From NCBI GenBank assembly GCA_934630495.1, contig CAKTVW010000041.1, forward strand, positions 1 to 19,376: DNA of 19,376 bases, read 5' to 3'. The position numbers and the translations under genes were made by a program. The stretch is from an uncultured Oscillospiraceae bacterium (GTDB lineage Bacteria > Bacillota > Clostridia > Oscillospirales > Oscillospiraceae). Below, piece after piece: positions 1-6,120 of the stretch. The notes beneath the pieces are model-generated. The model ran no database searches, was not told the DNA's origin, and saw only the letters and a program-made list of their open reading frames with translations. Numbering within the stretch: the first letter of the stretch is position 1; each line of letters opens with the position of its first letter.

Positions 1-69
1 AGTTTTTCAAACCGAAAAGCCGACGAAAAAGATCCGACGACGGCCGCAGGCGATTTATTCAGAGATTCC
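1..69. mobile_element. Right-hand part of a short MITE-like element, cut by the window edge
   Basis: Bases 1-72 are identical to 14640-14711. The complete element at 14549-14708 shows that its right terminus is CGATTTATTCAGAGATTCC, here at 51-69. The shared CTA that follows is probably target sequence (CTAA here, CTAT at the other copy). The left part lies outside the window, so the inverted partner and any target duplication cannot be checked. The copy sits about 70 bases upstream of an acetyltransferase gene and has no coding function that I can see. Confidence 0.7.
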
Positions 70-139
70 CTAAATAACAACAACCGCCGCAGACAGGCCG
101 CTGACCTGTGCACTGCGGCATACATAGGAGATGGAATAC

Positions 140-808
140 ATGAATATTGACCGCATCGATCTGGACGAGCAGCTTCGACGCACAGGAGCACACGTTCTTT
201 ATGAAGGCCCGGAGGGCCGCATTCTGCGGCAGGGCGATGAAAGCGCGATCTACAGCGACGTCTTGGACGGAGAACAGTTCTGCCGCATCCTTGACAAGCT
301 GCATATTTCGGAATGTGAAATGGCCGCCGTTAAAAGCAAAAGCGCCGCAGAGGCCGTCTCGGCCCGTTTTGGCTTTCGCGGCGGAAATCCCTGCTCGCAG
401 TGGGCGTACACGCTTCCCGTGCCGCCGAAATATCCGCAGTATGACATCCGCATTCTGGAGCGGCGCGACATCCCGCTTGCCGCCGCGCACTATCATTTGC
501 TCGACAACGCACAGGGTTATTTTTCTTATTGCGTTGACACCGCGCAGATCTGGGGATTGTACGAGAACGATCGGCTTGCCGGCTTTATCGGTCTGCATCC
601 GGAGGGCAGCATGGGAATGCTCGAGGTCCTGCCGGAGTACCGGCATAAGGGCTACGGCTATGCGCTGGAAGCACACCTGATCGACGTGCATTTGCAGCGC
701 GGCTGGGTCCCCTACTGCCATGTGATCGACGGCAACGAGGCTTCCCTGCATCTTCAGCGCAAGCTCGGCCTTACCTGCGCCGCGCTCCCCGCGATCTGGG
801 TGTACTGA
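140..808 (+). CDS. GNAT family N-acetyltransferase (FR47-like C-terminal domain)
   Basis: Predicted acetyl-CoA-dependent N-acetyltransferase of 222 residues; the substrate is unknown. The GNAT fold lies in the C-terminal third: residues about 144-165 form the central strands (LAGFIGLH), the acetyl-CoA pyrophosphate-binding loop is RHKGYGYA at about 168-175 (family pattern R/Q-x-x-G-x-G/A), and NEASLHLQRKLGL at about 199-211 is the usual motif B region. The N-terminal 130 residues are a less recognisable domain. An ATG at 131 is in frame, but AGGAG at 126-130 abuts it; the ATG at 140 has that site at 9-base spacing and is the better start. The mobile-element fragment lies just upstream. A second GNAT gene follows 41 bases downstream on the same strand, so the two may be co-transcribed. 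The fold is reasonably sure, the function open. Confidence 0.85.
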   Translation: MNIDRIDLDEQLRRTGAHVLYEGPEGRILRQGDESAIYSDVLDGEQFCRILDKLHISECEMAAVKSKSAAEAVSARFGFRGGNPCSQWAYTLPVPPKYPQYDIRILERRDIPLAAAHYHLLDNAQGYFSYCVDTAQIWGLYENDRLAGFIGLHPEGSMGMLEVLPEYRHKGYGYALEAHLIDVHLQRGWVPYCHVIDGNEASLHLQRKLGLTCAALPAIWVY

Positions 809-849
809 CGGGAGAGCGCAGCCGAATACAAGGCTTTGGATTAATAATT

Positions 850-1416
850 ATGAGAATCGAATTTGAAAACATCATCCTTCGGGATATGATAGAATCCGAC
901 ATTGAGGACAATGTTCGTTGGTTCACCGTGGAGCGCGAATGGGAAAACTGGGATGCCCCATGGGAAAAGGAAGATACCGACGAAGAAAGCGAACGTAAAT
1001 CTTGGACGGAATACTATGCGTCCGTCAAAAATCGTCCCGACGATGTTCTTCGGTGGAAGCTTGAGATCGAATGGAACGGCAGGCATATCGGCTGGGTAAG
1101 CTCCTACCGCATTGACGAGAATTACGAATGGATAGGAAAAATCGAGGACGGTCAAACCGTCCATCGTGCGATCGGCGTTGATATATGCGAACCCAATTTG
1201 TGGGGAAAGCGGCTCGGTTCAAACGCTCTGCGCGCCTTTATCAATTACTATTTTGAAAACGGCGAGGACGAGATTTACACGCAAACTTGGTCGGGCAATG
1301 TTCGCATGATCCGCTGTGCCGAAAAGCTCGGCTTTGTGGAGTGCAATCGTAACGTAGGCATACGCGAGGTCAACGGCGGAAAATATGACGGTCTGACCTT
1401 TAGATTGGAGAAATAA
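850..1416 (+). CDS. GNAT family N-acetyltransferase (RimJ/RimL type)
   Basis: A protein of 188 residues resembling the RimJ/RimL group of GNAT acetyltransferases, which move an acetyl group from acetyl-CoA to a protein N-terminus or a small molecule. Residues 1-25 (IILRDMIESDIED) are the typical opening strand and helix of this group. WGKRLGSNAL at about 118-127 is the acetyl-CoA loop, and TWSGNVRMIRCAEKLGF at about 146-162 is the standard Asn-containing motif with the C-terminal KLGF. The N-terminal half is rich in acidic and Trp residues. No strong Shine-Dalgarno is visible before the ATG, which would suit translational coupling to the preceding GNAT gene. The substrate cannot be read from the sequence. 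Confidence 0.85.
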   Translation: MRIEFENIILRDMIESDIEDNVRWFTVEREWENWDAPWEKEDTDEESERKSWTEYYASVKNRPDDVLRWKLEIEWNGRHIGWVSSYRIDENYEWIGKIEDGQTVHRAIGVDICEPNLWGKRLGSNALRAFINYYFENGEDEIYTQTWSGNVRMIRCAEKLGFVECNRNVGIREVNGGKYDGLTFRLEK

Positions 1417-1418
1417 GA

Positions 1419-1520
1419 CGCAGAGACAGAGAAACTGCTGAACAAAATAAGGTACATATCGAATACGACCTGATGGTCTGCATTCTCGTGGATGAACTGC
1501 TAAACGCGGAACAGGCATGA
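1419..1520 (+). pseudogene. Possible remnant of the 3' end of an unidentified gene
   Basis: An open frame without a start codon runs from the stop of the second GNAT gene to a TGA at 1518 and ends with EYDLMVCILVDELLNAEQA, which reads like the C-terminus of a real protein. No start codon with a ribosome site precedes it. I do not recognise the family. It may be chance, or a decayed gene whose 5' part was lost. Confidence 0.2.
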
Positions 1521-1539
1521 CTGAAATCATGCCTGTTCC
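1508..1539. terminator. Perfect 13-bp hairpin downstream of the GNAT genes
   Basis: GGAACAGGCATGA at 1508-1520 is exactly complementary to TCATGCCTGTTCC at 1527-1539, with loop CTGAAA. No T-run follows on the plus strand, so termination would be weak; it may only protect or pause the transcript. Confidence 0.45.
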
Positions 1540-1613
1540 AAGAAAATTGAATTTCGCTGTCTTACCGGCAGAGACGCTTTTCCCAATTGTTATTGCCGCA
1601 GCTTGCGGCCTAG

Positions 1614-1640
1614 AAGTGATCCGCCCTCGGCGGATCACTT
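1614..1640 (-). terminator. Hairpin at the end of the XRE regulator gene
   Basis: AAGTGATCCGCC (1614-1625) pairs perfectly with GGCGGATCACTT (1629-1640), a 12-bp stem with a three-base loop, starting 4 bases after the regulator's stop. No clear T-run follows on the minus strand. A second short dyad, GCCGCA/TGCGGC at 1595-1609, lies just beyond. Confidence 0.55.
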
Positions 1641-1644
1641 TCTG

Positions 1645-1851
1645 CTATTCCTCGTCTTCAACATACTCGGCAATTTCGCTGATATTACAATGCAGAATTT
1701 TGCAAAGCTCATTGAGCGTATAGGTGCTGATATTTCCGTTCTTGCGCAATCGGTCCAACTGGCCGCTGCTGAAGCCATATTGCTGTATCAGCTTGTATTG
1801 CGAAATACCGTGCTCTCCCATCGTTTTCCAAAGTCGGTCAAATACAATCAT
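1645..1851 (-). CDS. Small XRE/Cro-type helix-turn-helix regulator
   Basis: A 68-residue single-domain DNA-binding protein of the Cro/C1 type (HTH_26-like). Helices 2-3 are in SQYKLIQQYGFSSGQLDRLR (about 17-36), followed by the typical STYTLNELCKILHCNISEI, which packs the remaining helices. The acidic tail EYVEDEE is common in this family. The frame stays open further upstream to an ATG at 1950, but the ATG at 1851 has AAGGGAG at a good distance and begins exactly where the domain begins. The extra N-terminal codons would also run through the promoter region. The gene is divergent from a small membrane-protein gene, with overlapping promoters and a palindrome between them, so it most likely represses itself and/or that neighbour. 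No ligand-binding domain is present. Confidence 0.85.
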   Translation of the reverse strand: MIVFDRLWKTMGEHGISQYKLIQQYGFSSGQLDRLRKNGNISTYTLNELCKILHCNISEIAEYVEDEE

Positions 1852-1884
1852 TTCTGTCGCTCCCTTCTGTGTGATCACAAAAAC

Positions 1885-1913
1885 ATCGTAATTTGTTGTC
1901 CGACTATTGACAA
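1885..1913 (-). promoter_or_regulatory. Probable promoter of the XRE regulator
   Basis: On the minus strand, TTGTCA (1913-1908), a 17-base spacer and TACGAT (1890-1885) fit a sigma-A promoter. Its -35 box overlaps the -35 box of the opposing promoter, so polymerase probably cannot occupy both at once. Confidence 0.5.
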
Positions 1914-1935
1914 TAGCCCGTATTCGGGCTATAAT
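1907..1935 (+). promoter_or_regulatory. Consensus sigma-A promoter of the small membrane-protein gene
   Basis: TTGACA at 1907-1912, a 17-base spacer and TATAAT at 1930-1935: both hexamers are perfect consensus. Such a strong promoter without control would be unusual, and its spacer is filled by a palindrome. Confidence 0.85.
1913..1932. promoter_or_regulatory. Operator-like palindrome inside the promoter spacer
   Basis: ATAGCCCG (1913-1920), TATT, CGGGCTAT (1925-1932): perfect 8-bp arms filling the spacer between the plus-strand -35 and -10 boxes and touching both. Binding here by the divergently encoded XRE protein would block the strong promoter. The binding itself is inference. Confidence 0.65.
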
Positions 1936-1973
1936 GTTAGTGGCCAACATAAAAAGAAGGAGGATAACATAGT

Positions 1974-2237
1974 ATGTACAAAAATGTTGGAAAAACGATC
2001 AAGGTGATCTCGGCAGTGTTCGGTTGGCTGTTCTTTACCGTAGGCGCAATCATGTTCTTGGTGTTCATTCCGGAGGATCGCACGCTTGAAATAGCATGGG
2101 CATCCTTGGGCGGCGCTGTAGTCATGCTGATCTCGTCGTTCGTAATGTACGGTTTCGGACAACTCATCGAGGATGTCCATGTCCTGCGCGGGGAAAAAGA
2201 ACAGACGGAGACAGAAACTGAGACCCCCTCGCTGTAA
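1974..2237 (+). CDS. Small two-helix membrane protein of unknown function
   Basis: An 87-residue protein with two predicted membrane helices: about residues 9-32 (IKVISAVFGWLFFTVGAIMFLVFI) and about 41-62 (ASLGGAVVMLISSFVMYGFGQLI), joined by a short acidic turn. A charged cytoplasmic-type tail follows, with an ETETET stretch. AAGGAGG at 1957-1963 sits 10 bases before the ATG. It is read from a perfect consensus promoter whose spacer holds an operator-like palindrome, and faces a small XRE regulator. I do not recognise a family. A regulated membrane peptide of this type could be a stress or envelope protein or part of a toxin-like module; nothing in the sequence decides this. Confidence 0.75.
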   Translation: MYKNVGKTIKVISAVFGWLFFTVGAIMFLVFIPEDRTLEIAWASLGGAVVMLISSFVMYGFGQLIEDVHVLRGEKEQTETETETPSL

Positions 2238-2253
2238 AACTACATAGAGTACA

Positions 2254-2280
2254 CAAGGCCCGCCAAGTCGGCGGGCCTTG
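2254..2280 (+). terminator. GC-rich hairpin after the small membrane-protein gene
   Basis: CAAGGCCCGCC (2254-2264) pairs with GGCGGGCCTTG (2270-2280) around loop AAGTC, 17 bases after the stop. The stem is strong but lacks a T-run. Confidence 0.6.
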
Positions 2281-2281
2281 T

Positions 2282-2378
2282 CAGACTGTCAAAAAACCAC
2301 AAAAACGCTCCGGTTTTTGGTATAAAAAAGGAACCTCATGCTTTCCGTGAAAGAAAGCATGAGGTTTTTGAAAGTCTG
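2282..2378. repeat. 97-bp dyad with CAGACTGTCAAAAA-type ends and an inner 14-bp hairpin
   Basis: The ends CAGACTGTCAAAAAACC (2282-2298) and GGTTTTTGAAAGTCTG (2363-2378) are inverted copies with one mismatch and one indel. Inside, AACCTCATGCTTTC (2332-2345) pairs perfectly with 2353-2366 and is followed by Ts, so the inner part could terminate plus-strand transcription. The same end motif recurs at 4385-4603 and, in variant form, at 4352-4383. No target duplication is evident. Confidence 0.5.
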
Positions 2379-2412
2379 AAACGCCGTTTCGCTTTTCCGC
2401 GAAACGGCGTTT
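2379..2412. terminator. Bidirectional terminator between convergent transcripts
   Basis: A 14-bp perfect stem, AAACGCCGTTTCGC (2379-2392) with GCGAAACGGCGTTT (2399-2412), has T-rich flanks on both strands. It lies 7 bases from the stop of the minus-strand phosphate transporter gene and can serve it as well as transcripts from the left. Confidence 0.75.
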
Positions 2413-2419
2413 TTCCTTA

Positions 2420-4183
2420 TTATTGCTCCGACGCTTCGGGCAGGGCATATTTACGCTCATAGCGGCGGTACTCGCGGCGGAACTCCTCGTCGCCGTACTT
2501 GACCGTGCGGAGCGTTTCGTGCAGATTCAGATTTCGCTGTGCAATATCGATCACGCAGCCCGCAATGTTCGAGCAGTGGTCCGAGCAACGCTCCAGATTT
2601 GTCAGCAGATCGGCCCAAACGAAGCCCGCCGCAATGCTGCAATTCCCCTGCTGCATTCGCAGAATATGGCTGGTGCGCATACGCTCCTTCAGACTGTCGA
2701 TCACCTGCTCCAGCGGCTCGACCTCGGCCGCAGGATCCGCGTCGCCGCTTTCAAACGCCCGCAGTGACAGCTCCATGATCTCATTGATGGCAGCCGCCAG
2801 CACGCGGTATTCGTTCAGGGCCGTCTCGGAGAAGGACAATCCCTTATCCCGCAGCTCCTCCGCCGACTCGAGAATGTTGACGGCGTGGTCGGAAATGCGC
2901 TCAAAGTCGCCGATCACCTTCAAAAGCTCCGTCGCCTCGCAGCTCTCCGATTCGCTGAGCTTCTGGGAGCTGACGCGGACGAGATAGGTGCCGAGCATAT
3001 CCTCGTAGCGGTCGCATCGGTCCTCGTCGCGGCGAATGCTCTGCGCAAGCTCCGGGCGGTAATCCGTCACCGAAAGCAGCGCGTTTTGCATGGCCTGAAC
3101 GGAGCAGTGCGCCATTTCCAGCGCCACATTGCGGCTTCTCAGCAGCGCAAGCGACGGCGTTGCAAGCAGACGCTCGTCCAGCTCGACGGTAGCTTCCTTG
3201 CGGCGTCCGTCGGGAACAAGCTTGATCGCGAGCTTTTCCAGCAGATTGCCCGCAGGCAGCAGGAACGCCGTGCAGAGAATGTTGAAAACCGAATGTGCGA
3301 TCGCGATACCGTACATCGACGCCTGTTCATTCAGGATCGCAGGCGCGAAAACCGCTTTGACGATGCAGAATACCGACAGCAGGATCACAACGCCGATGAC
3401 ATTGAACATCAGGTGCACGACGGCGGCACGCTTTGCGTTCTTATTCGTACCGACCGACGCGATCAGCGCCGTCACGCAGGTGCCGATATTCTGACCCATG
3501 ATGATCGGTATTGCGGCCGCGTAGCTGACCTGTCCGGTGACCGTCAGCGCCTGCAAAATGCCGACCGAAGCCGAGCTGGACTGAATGATCGCCGTCAGCA
3601 CGGCGCCCGCCAACACGCCGAGGATCGGATTCTTAAACATCAGGAACAGATTGGCAAAGGCAGGAACATTTTTCAGCCCCGCGACCGCGCCGCTCATGGT
3701 CTCCATGCCGAACATCAGCGTTGCAAAACCCAGCAGTACCATGCCCGTGTCCCGTTTATGGTCGTCCTTTTTGCAGAACAGATACAGCACAATGCCGATC
3801 AGCGCAAGGATCGGCGTAAACGACGAGGGCTTCAGCAGATTGATCCAGACGCTGCCGCTGTCGATCCCCGCAAGGCTCAGCAGCCACGCCGTAACGGTCG
3901 TGCCGACATTTGCGCCCATAATTACGTTGATCGCCTGACGGAGCGTCATGATGCCGGAATTGACGAAGCCGACGACCATGACTGTCGTCGCCGAGGAGCT
4001 TTGAATGATCGCTGTAACGCCGAGGCCCGTCAGGAAGCCCATAAAGCCCCGACCGGTCATTATCCCGATCAAAGAGCGGAGCTTGTTGCCCGCGCGGCGC
4101 TCCAATGCGCCACCCATCAGGTCCATACCGAACAGGAACAGGCACAGGCCGCCGATCAGCGTCAGCACGTTAAATATGTCCAT
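2420..4183 (-). CDS. Na+/phosphate symporter family protein with C-terminal PhoU-like domain
   Basis: A 587-residue integral membrane protein of the Na/Pi-cotransporter II (NptA/YjbB-like) family, expected to move inorganic phosphate with Na+. The two inverted halves each carry the family signature: QSSSAT at 61-66 with GANVGTTVTA at 90-99, and QSSSAS at 201-206 with GQNIGTCVTA at 230-239. About eight membrane helices span residues 1-315. Residues about 345-560 are soluble, helical and PhoU-like (for example RISDHAVNILE), matching the common bacterial fusion in which PhoU senses or limits phosphate import. AAAGGA lies 9 bases before the ATG. A hairpin follows the stop. Length and signatures are normal for the family. 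Export rather than import has been proposed for relatives, so direction is not certain. Confidence 0.93.
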   Translation of the reverse strand: MDIFNVLTLIGGLCLFLFGMDLMGGALERRAGNKLRSLIGIMTGRGFMGFLTGLGVTAIIQSSSATTVMVVGFVNSGIMTLRQAINVIMGANVGTTVTAWLLSLAGIDSGSVWINLLKPSSFTPILALIGIVLYLFCKKDDHKRDTGMVLLGFATLMFGMETMSGAVAGLKNVPAFANLFLMFKNPILGVLAGAVLTAIIQSSSASVGILQALTVTGQVSYAAAIPIIMGQNIGTCVTALIASVGTNKNAKRAAVVHLMFNVIGVVILLSVFCIVKAVFAPAILNEQASMYGIAIAHSVFNILCTAFLLPAGNLLEKLAIKLVPDGRRKEATVELDERLLATPSLALLRSRNVALEMAHCSVQAMQNALLSVTDYRPELAQSIRRDEDRCDRYEDMLGTYLVRVSSQKLSESESCEATELLKVIGDFERISDHAVNILESAEELRDKGLSFSETALNEYRVLAAAINEIMELSLRAFESGDADPAAEVEPLEQVIDSLKERMRTSHILRMQQGNCSIAAGFVWADLLTNLERCSDHCSNIAGCVIDIAQRNLNLHETLRTVKYGDEEFRREYRRYERKYALPEASEQ

Positions 4184-4326
4184 CGATGTTCATCCTTTCC
4201 ATACCGTGCGGCATTCCGCCAGAGTACAAGGGAATGATATCGAAGGAATGTCAAATCCGTCACCCACGTTTTGTAAAATCTGTGTAAAATCGCGCAAAAT
4301 ATCGAATTTTATCGGTTTTACAAAAA

Positions 4327-4351
4327 AGCAGGAGCGACGGGCGCTCCTGCT
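4327..4351 (-). terminator. Intrinsic terminator hairpin, copy 1 of a 25-bp repeat
   Basis: AGCAGGAGC (4327-4335) pairs with GCTCCTGCT (4343-4351). On the minus strand the stem is followed at once by TTTTTTG, a textbook intrinsic terminator, which would insulate the phosphate transporter gene from the hexosaminidase gene upstream. The 25 bases are repeated identically at 4604-4628. Confidence 0.7.
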
Positions 4352-4383
4352 CAGCGTGTCGAAAAACTCTTTTCGACACGCTG
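4352..4383. repeat. Perfect 14-bp dyad, CAGCGTGTCGAAAA type
   Basis: CAGCGTGTCGAAAA (4352-4365), loop ACTC, TTTTCGACACGCTG (4370-4383). It abuts the preceding hairpin and resembles the CAGACTGTCAAAAA ends found at 2282, 2378, 4385 and 4603, so it may belong to the same repeat family. Confidence 0.55.
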
Positions 4384-4384
4384 A

Positions 4385-4603
4385 CAGACTGCAAAAAGTT
4401 CGGAAGACAAGCAACTCACGCCCGTCGGCGTACGTGGGTACGGTAGGGCGTGAGTTGCGCAGTAAGTCAAAATCCTTGCAAAGCAAGCAGATTTCGCATT
4501 ATACAGTTCGGAATATCTCGTTTTTTTGAATCAAAACTCAGATGGTAAAAATCTGTTAAAAAGTTAGCCGATTTTGACGATTCCGGACTTTTTTGACAGT
4601 CTG
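4385..4603. repeat. 219-bp element with inverted ends and nested hairpins
   Basis: CAGACTGCAAAAAGTTCGGAA (4385-4405) is an imperfect inverted match to TTCCGGACTTTTTTGACAGTCTG (4581-4603). Within it, GCAACTCACGCCC (4411-4423) pairs perfectly with 4446-4458, with a further CGTAC/GTACG stem (4429-4433, 4438-4442) in its loop, and CTTGC/GCAAG at 4475-4487. No coding frame of note. It may be a small non-autonomous element or a structured RNA; it lies between the two 25-bp hairpin copies. Confidence 0.45.
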
Positions 4604-4628
4604 AGCAGGAGCGACGGGCGCTCCTGCT
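4604..4628 (-). terminator. Hairpin at the end of the hexosaminidase gene, copy 2 of the 25-bp repeat
   Basis: Identical to 4327-4351 and 9 bases after the stop of the minus-strand GH3 gene. Here the stem is followed by CAGACTGTCAAAAAAG rather than a T-run, so it is weaker as a terminator than copy 1. Confidence 0.55.
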
Positions 4629-4637
4629 TGTGCCTCA

Positions 4638-5945
4638 TTATTCCAGAATGCCGTATTGGTATTTCAGGGTCAGGATTCGCAGGACGCTTTCGTTGATGCG
4701 GGCCTCCGAGAGCGTTCCGTCCGCGACGGCCTGTAAAAGCGCCTGTGCGGCCGCCTCGGGGTCAGTGGGCATCAGAACGACGTCGCATCCCGACCTGACC
4801 GCCGCAAGCGCTGCCTCACCGCACGAATAGTAACGCGTGATCGCGCCCATCTCGTGCGAGTCCGTGATGATAACGCCCGTAAAGCCAAGCTCCTGCCGCA
4901 GCAGCCCGGTAACGACCTTTTCCGACAGGTCGCACGGCGTATCGTCGCCGTTGACTGCGGGAAGCGACATGTGCGAGACCATGACTATCCCGGCTCCCGC
5001 CTCAATGCCCGCCTCAAACGGCAGCAACTCCGTCTGACGCAGTTCTTCAAGCGTCCGCTCGGAAACGGTGCGGTCTTCATGGGAATCGGCCTTGGTGCTT
5101 CCATGTCCCGGGAAATGCTTCAGGCAGGAAACGGTCCCGTTTTCCTGCAAGCCTCTGACCATTTCGGCGACCATCTTCGCCGCCGTCTCGGGATCGGAGC
5201 TAAAGGAGCGATCGCCGATCTCGGTATTGAGCGGCTCGGTCACAACGTCGGCAACCGGCGCAAAATCCAGATTGAAACCCGCACTGCTCAGTGCCTGTCC
5301 CAGCTCCTGTCCGATCCGACGAACCTCCTCGGCATTGCCGGACGCGCCGTAGGTCGCCATAGGATCGTAATAATTCGTCAGTCCGACGCCGCTCAGGCGC
5401 GACACACGGCCGCCCTCCTCGTCAACGCAGATCATCAGCGGGATCTCGGAATAGCTCTGCGAATTTGCGACCATCTGCGTGATCTGTTCGGCCGTAAGGA
5501 TATTGTCGCTGAAATAGGCCAGTCCGCCGACGGGCTTACTTGCCAGTGCCTCCTCCGTCATCGCGCCCGCCACCGTCGCGGGGTACTGCCCCGTCAGGGC
5601 GTCGGGCGTGGTAAAGATCATCTGATAGACCTTCTGCTCCGTCGTCATTGTCTCCAGAAGCGCCTGCACCCTGCGTTCCTCCTCCGAAAGCACATGCTCC
5701 GTAGGCTCTACCGTCTCGGGAACGGCCTCGGTCTGTCCGAGCGTCGTCGGTTCGGACGCAGGCTGCGTCGTGCGGACGACCTTTCCGTAATCCTGCTCCG
5801 GCGTCCACGGTCCAAGCTTCATGGCATAGATCACGACCGCCGTAACGGCGATCACCAAAAGCGTAAATAAGATCACAAGCGTCCTGCGCATCGCGCGCTC
5901 CGTTACGCGGTGCTTACGGGGTCTTTTCTTCGGCTCCTCGCTCAT
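4638..5945 (-). CDS. Membrane-anchored GH3 beta-N-acetylhexosaminidase (NagZ-like)
   Basis: A 435-residue glycoside hydrolase family 3 protein, expected to remove N-acetylglucosamine from cell-wall or other GlcNAc glycans outside the membrane. A basic N-terminus precedes one membrane helix at about 22-41, then a Thr/Glu/Pro-rich linker to about residue 85, then the GH3 barrel. Visible motifs are DEEGGRVSR (175-183), KHFPGHG (276-282) with the Asp-Ser-His dyad at 287-289 that NagZ enzymes use as acid/base, and VIITDSHEMGA with the likely nucleophile Asp362. There is no second GH3 domain, as in NagZ. An earlier in-frame ATG at 5972 exists, but AGGAGG lies 6 bases before the ATG at 5945. The signal anchor makes it an extracytoplasmic enzyme, unlike cytosolic Gram-negative NagZ. 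Confidence 0.93.
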   Translation of the reverse strand: MSEEPKKRPRKHRVTERAMRRTLVILFTLLVIAVTAVVIYAMKLGPWTPEQDYGKVVRTTQPASEPTTLGQTEAVPETVEPTEHVLSEEERRVQALLETMTTEQKVYQMIFTTPDALTGQYPATVAGAMTEEALASKPVGGLAYFSDNILTAEQITQMVANSQSYSEIPLMICVDEEGGRVSRLSGVGLTNYYDPMATYGASGNAEEVRRIGQELGQALSSAGFNLDFAPVADVVTEPLNTEIGDRSFSSDPETAAKMVAEMVRGLQENGTVSCLKHFPGHGSTKADSHEDRTVSERTLEELRQTELLPFEAGIEAGAGIVMVSHMSLPAVNGDDTPCDLSEKVVTGLLRQELGFTGVIITDSHEMGAITRYYSCGEAALAAVRSGCDVVLMPTDPEAAAQALLQAVADGTLSEARINESVLRILTLKYQYGILE

Positions 5946-6034
5946 TTCTGTCCTCCTGTCTTTTTTCTCCATTTTATCTCATTGCGCGGGGAATTACAAG
6001 TACCGTCGGGAAAAATGTCGTGTTTCGGTCTGTC

Positions 6035-6063
6035 TTGACTTTTTTCGGAAATCGGGATATACT
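6035..6063 (+). promoter_or_regulatory. Sigma-A promoter of the topoisomerase operon
   Basis: TTGACT (6035-6040), a 17-base spacer, TATACT (6058-6063), 58 bases before the first start codon. An AT-rich imperfect dyad, ACTATCTATATATAGT at 6061-6076, overlaps the -10 and the likely transcription start and could be an operator. Confidence 0.75.
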
Positions 6064-6120
6064 ATCTATATATAGTGGCTAATTATGCGAAAAGATACAC
6101 AAGATGTGTGAGGGAAAGCT

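Noticed and set aside
59..751. 230-codon minus-strand open frame opposite the first GNAT gene
   Set aside because: The plus strand has the GNAT acetyl-CoA loop and a proper ribosome site; this frame has neither.
2885..4237. 450-codon plus-strand open frame opposite the phosphate transporter gene
   Set aside because: Antisense shadow in high-GC coding DNA: its product is Arg/Gln/His/Asp-rich with no domain, while the minus-strand product has clear family signatures.
4327..4628. Repeated hairpins considered as a CRISPR array
   Set aside because: Only two copies, self-complementary over the whole repeat, unequal spacing and no cas genes.
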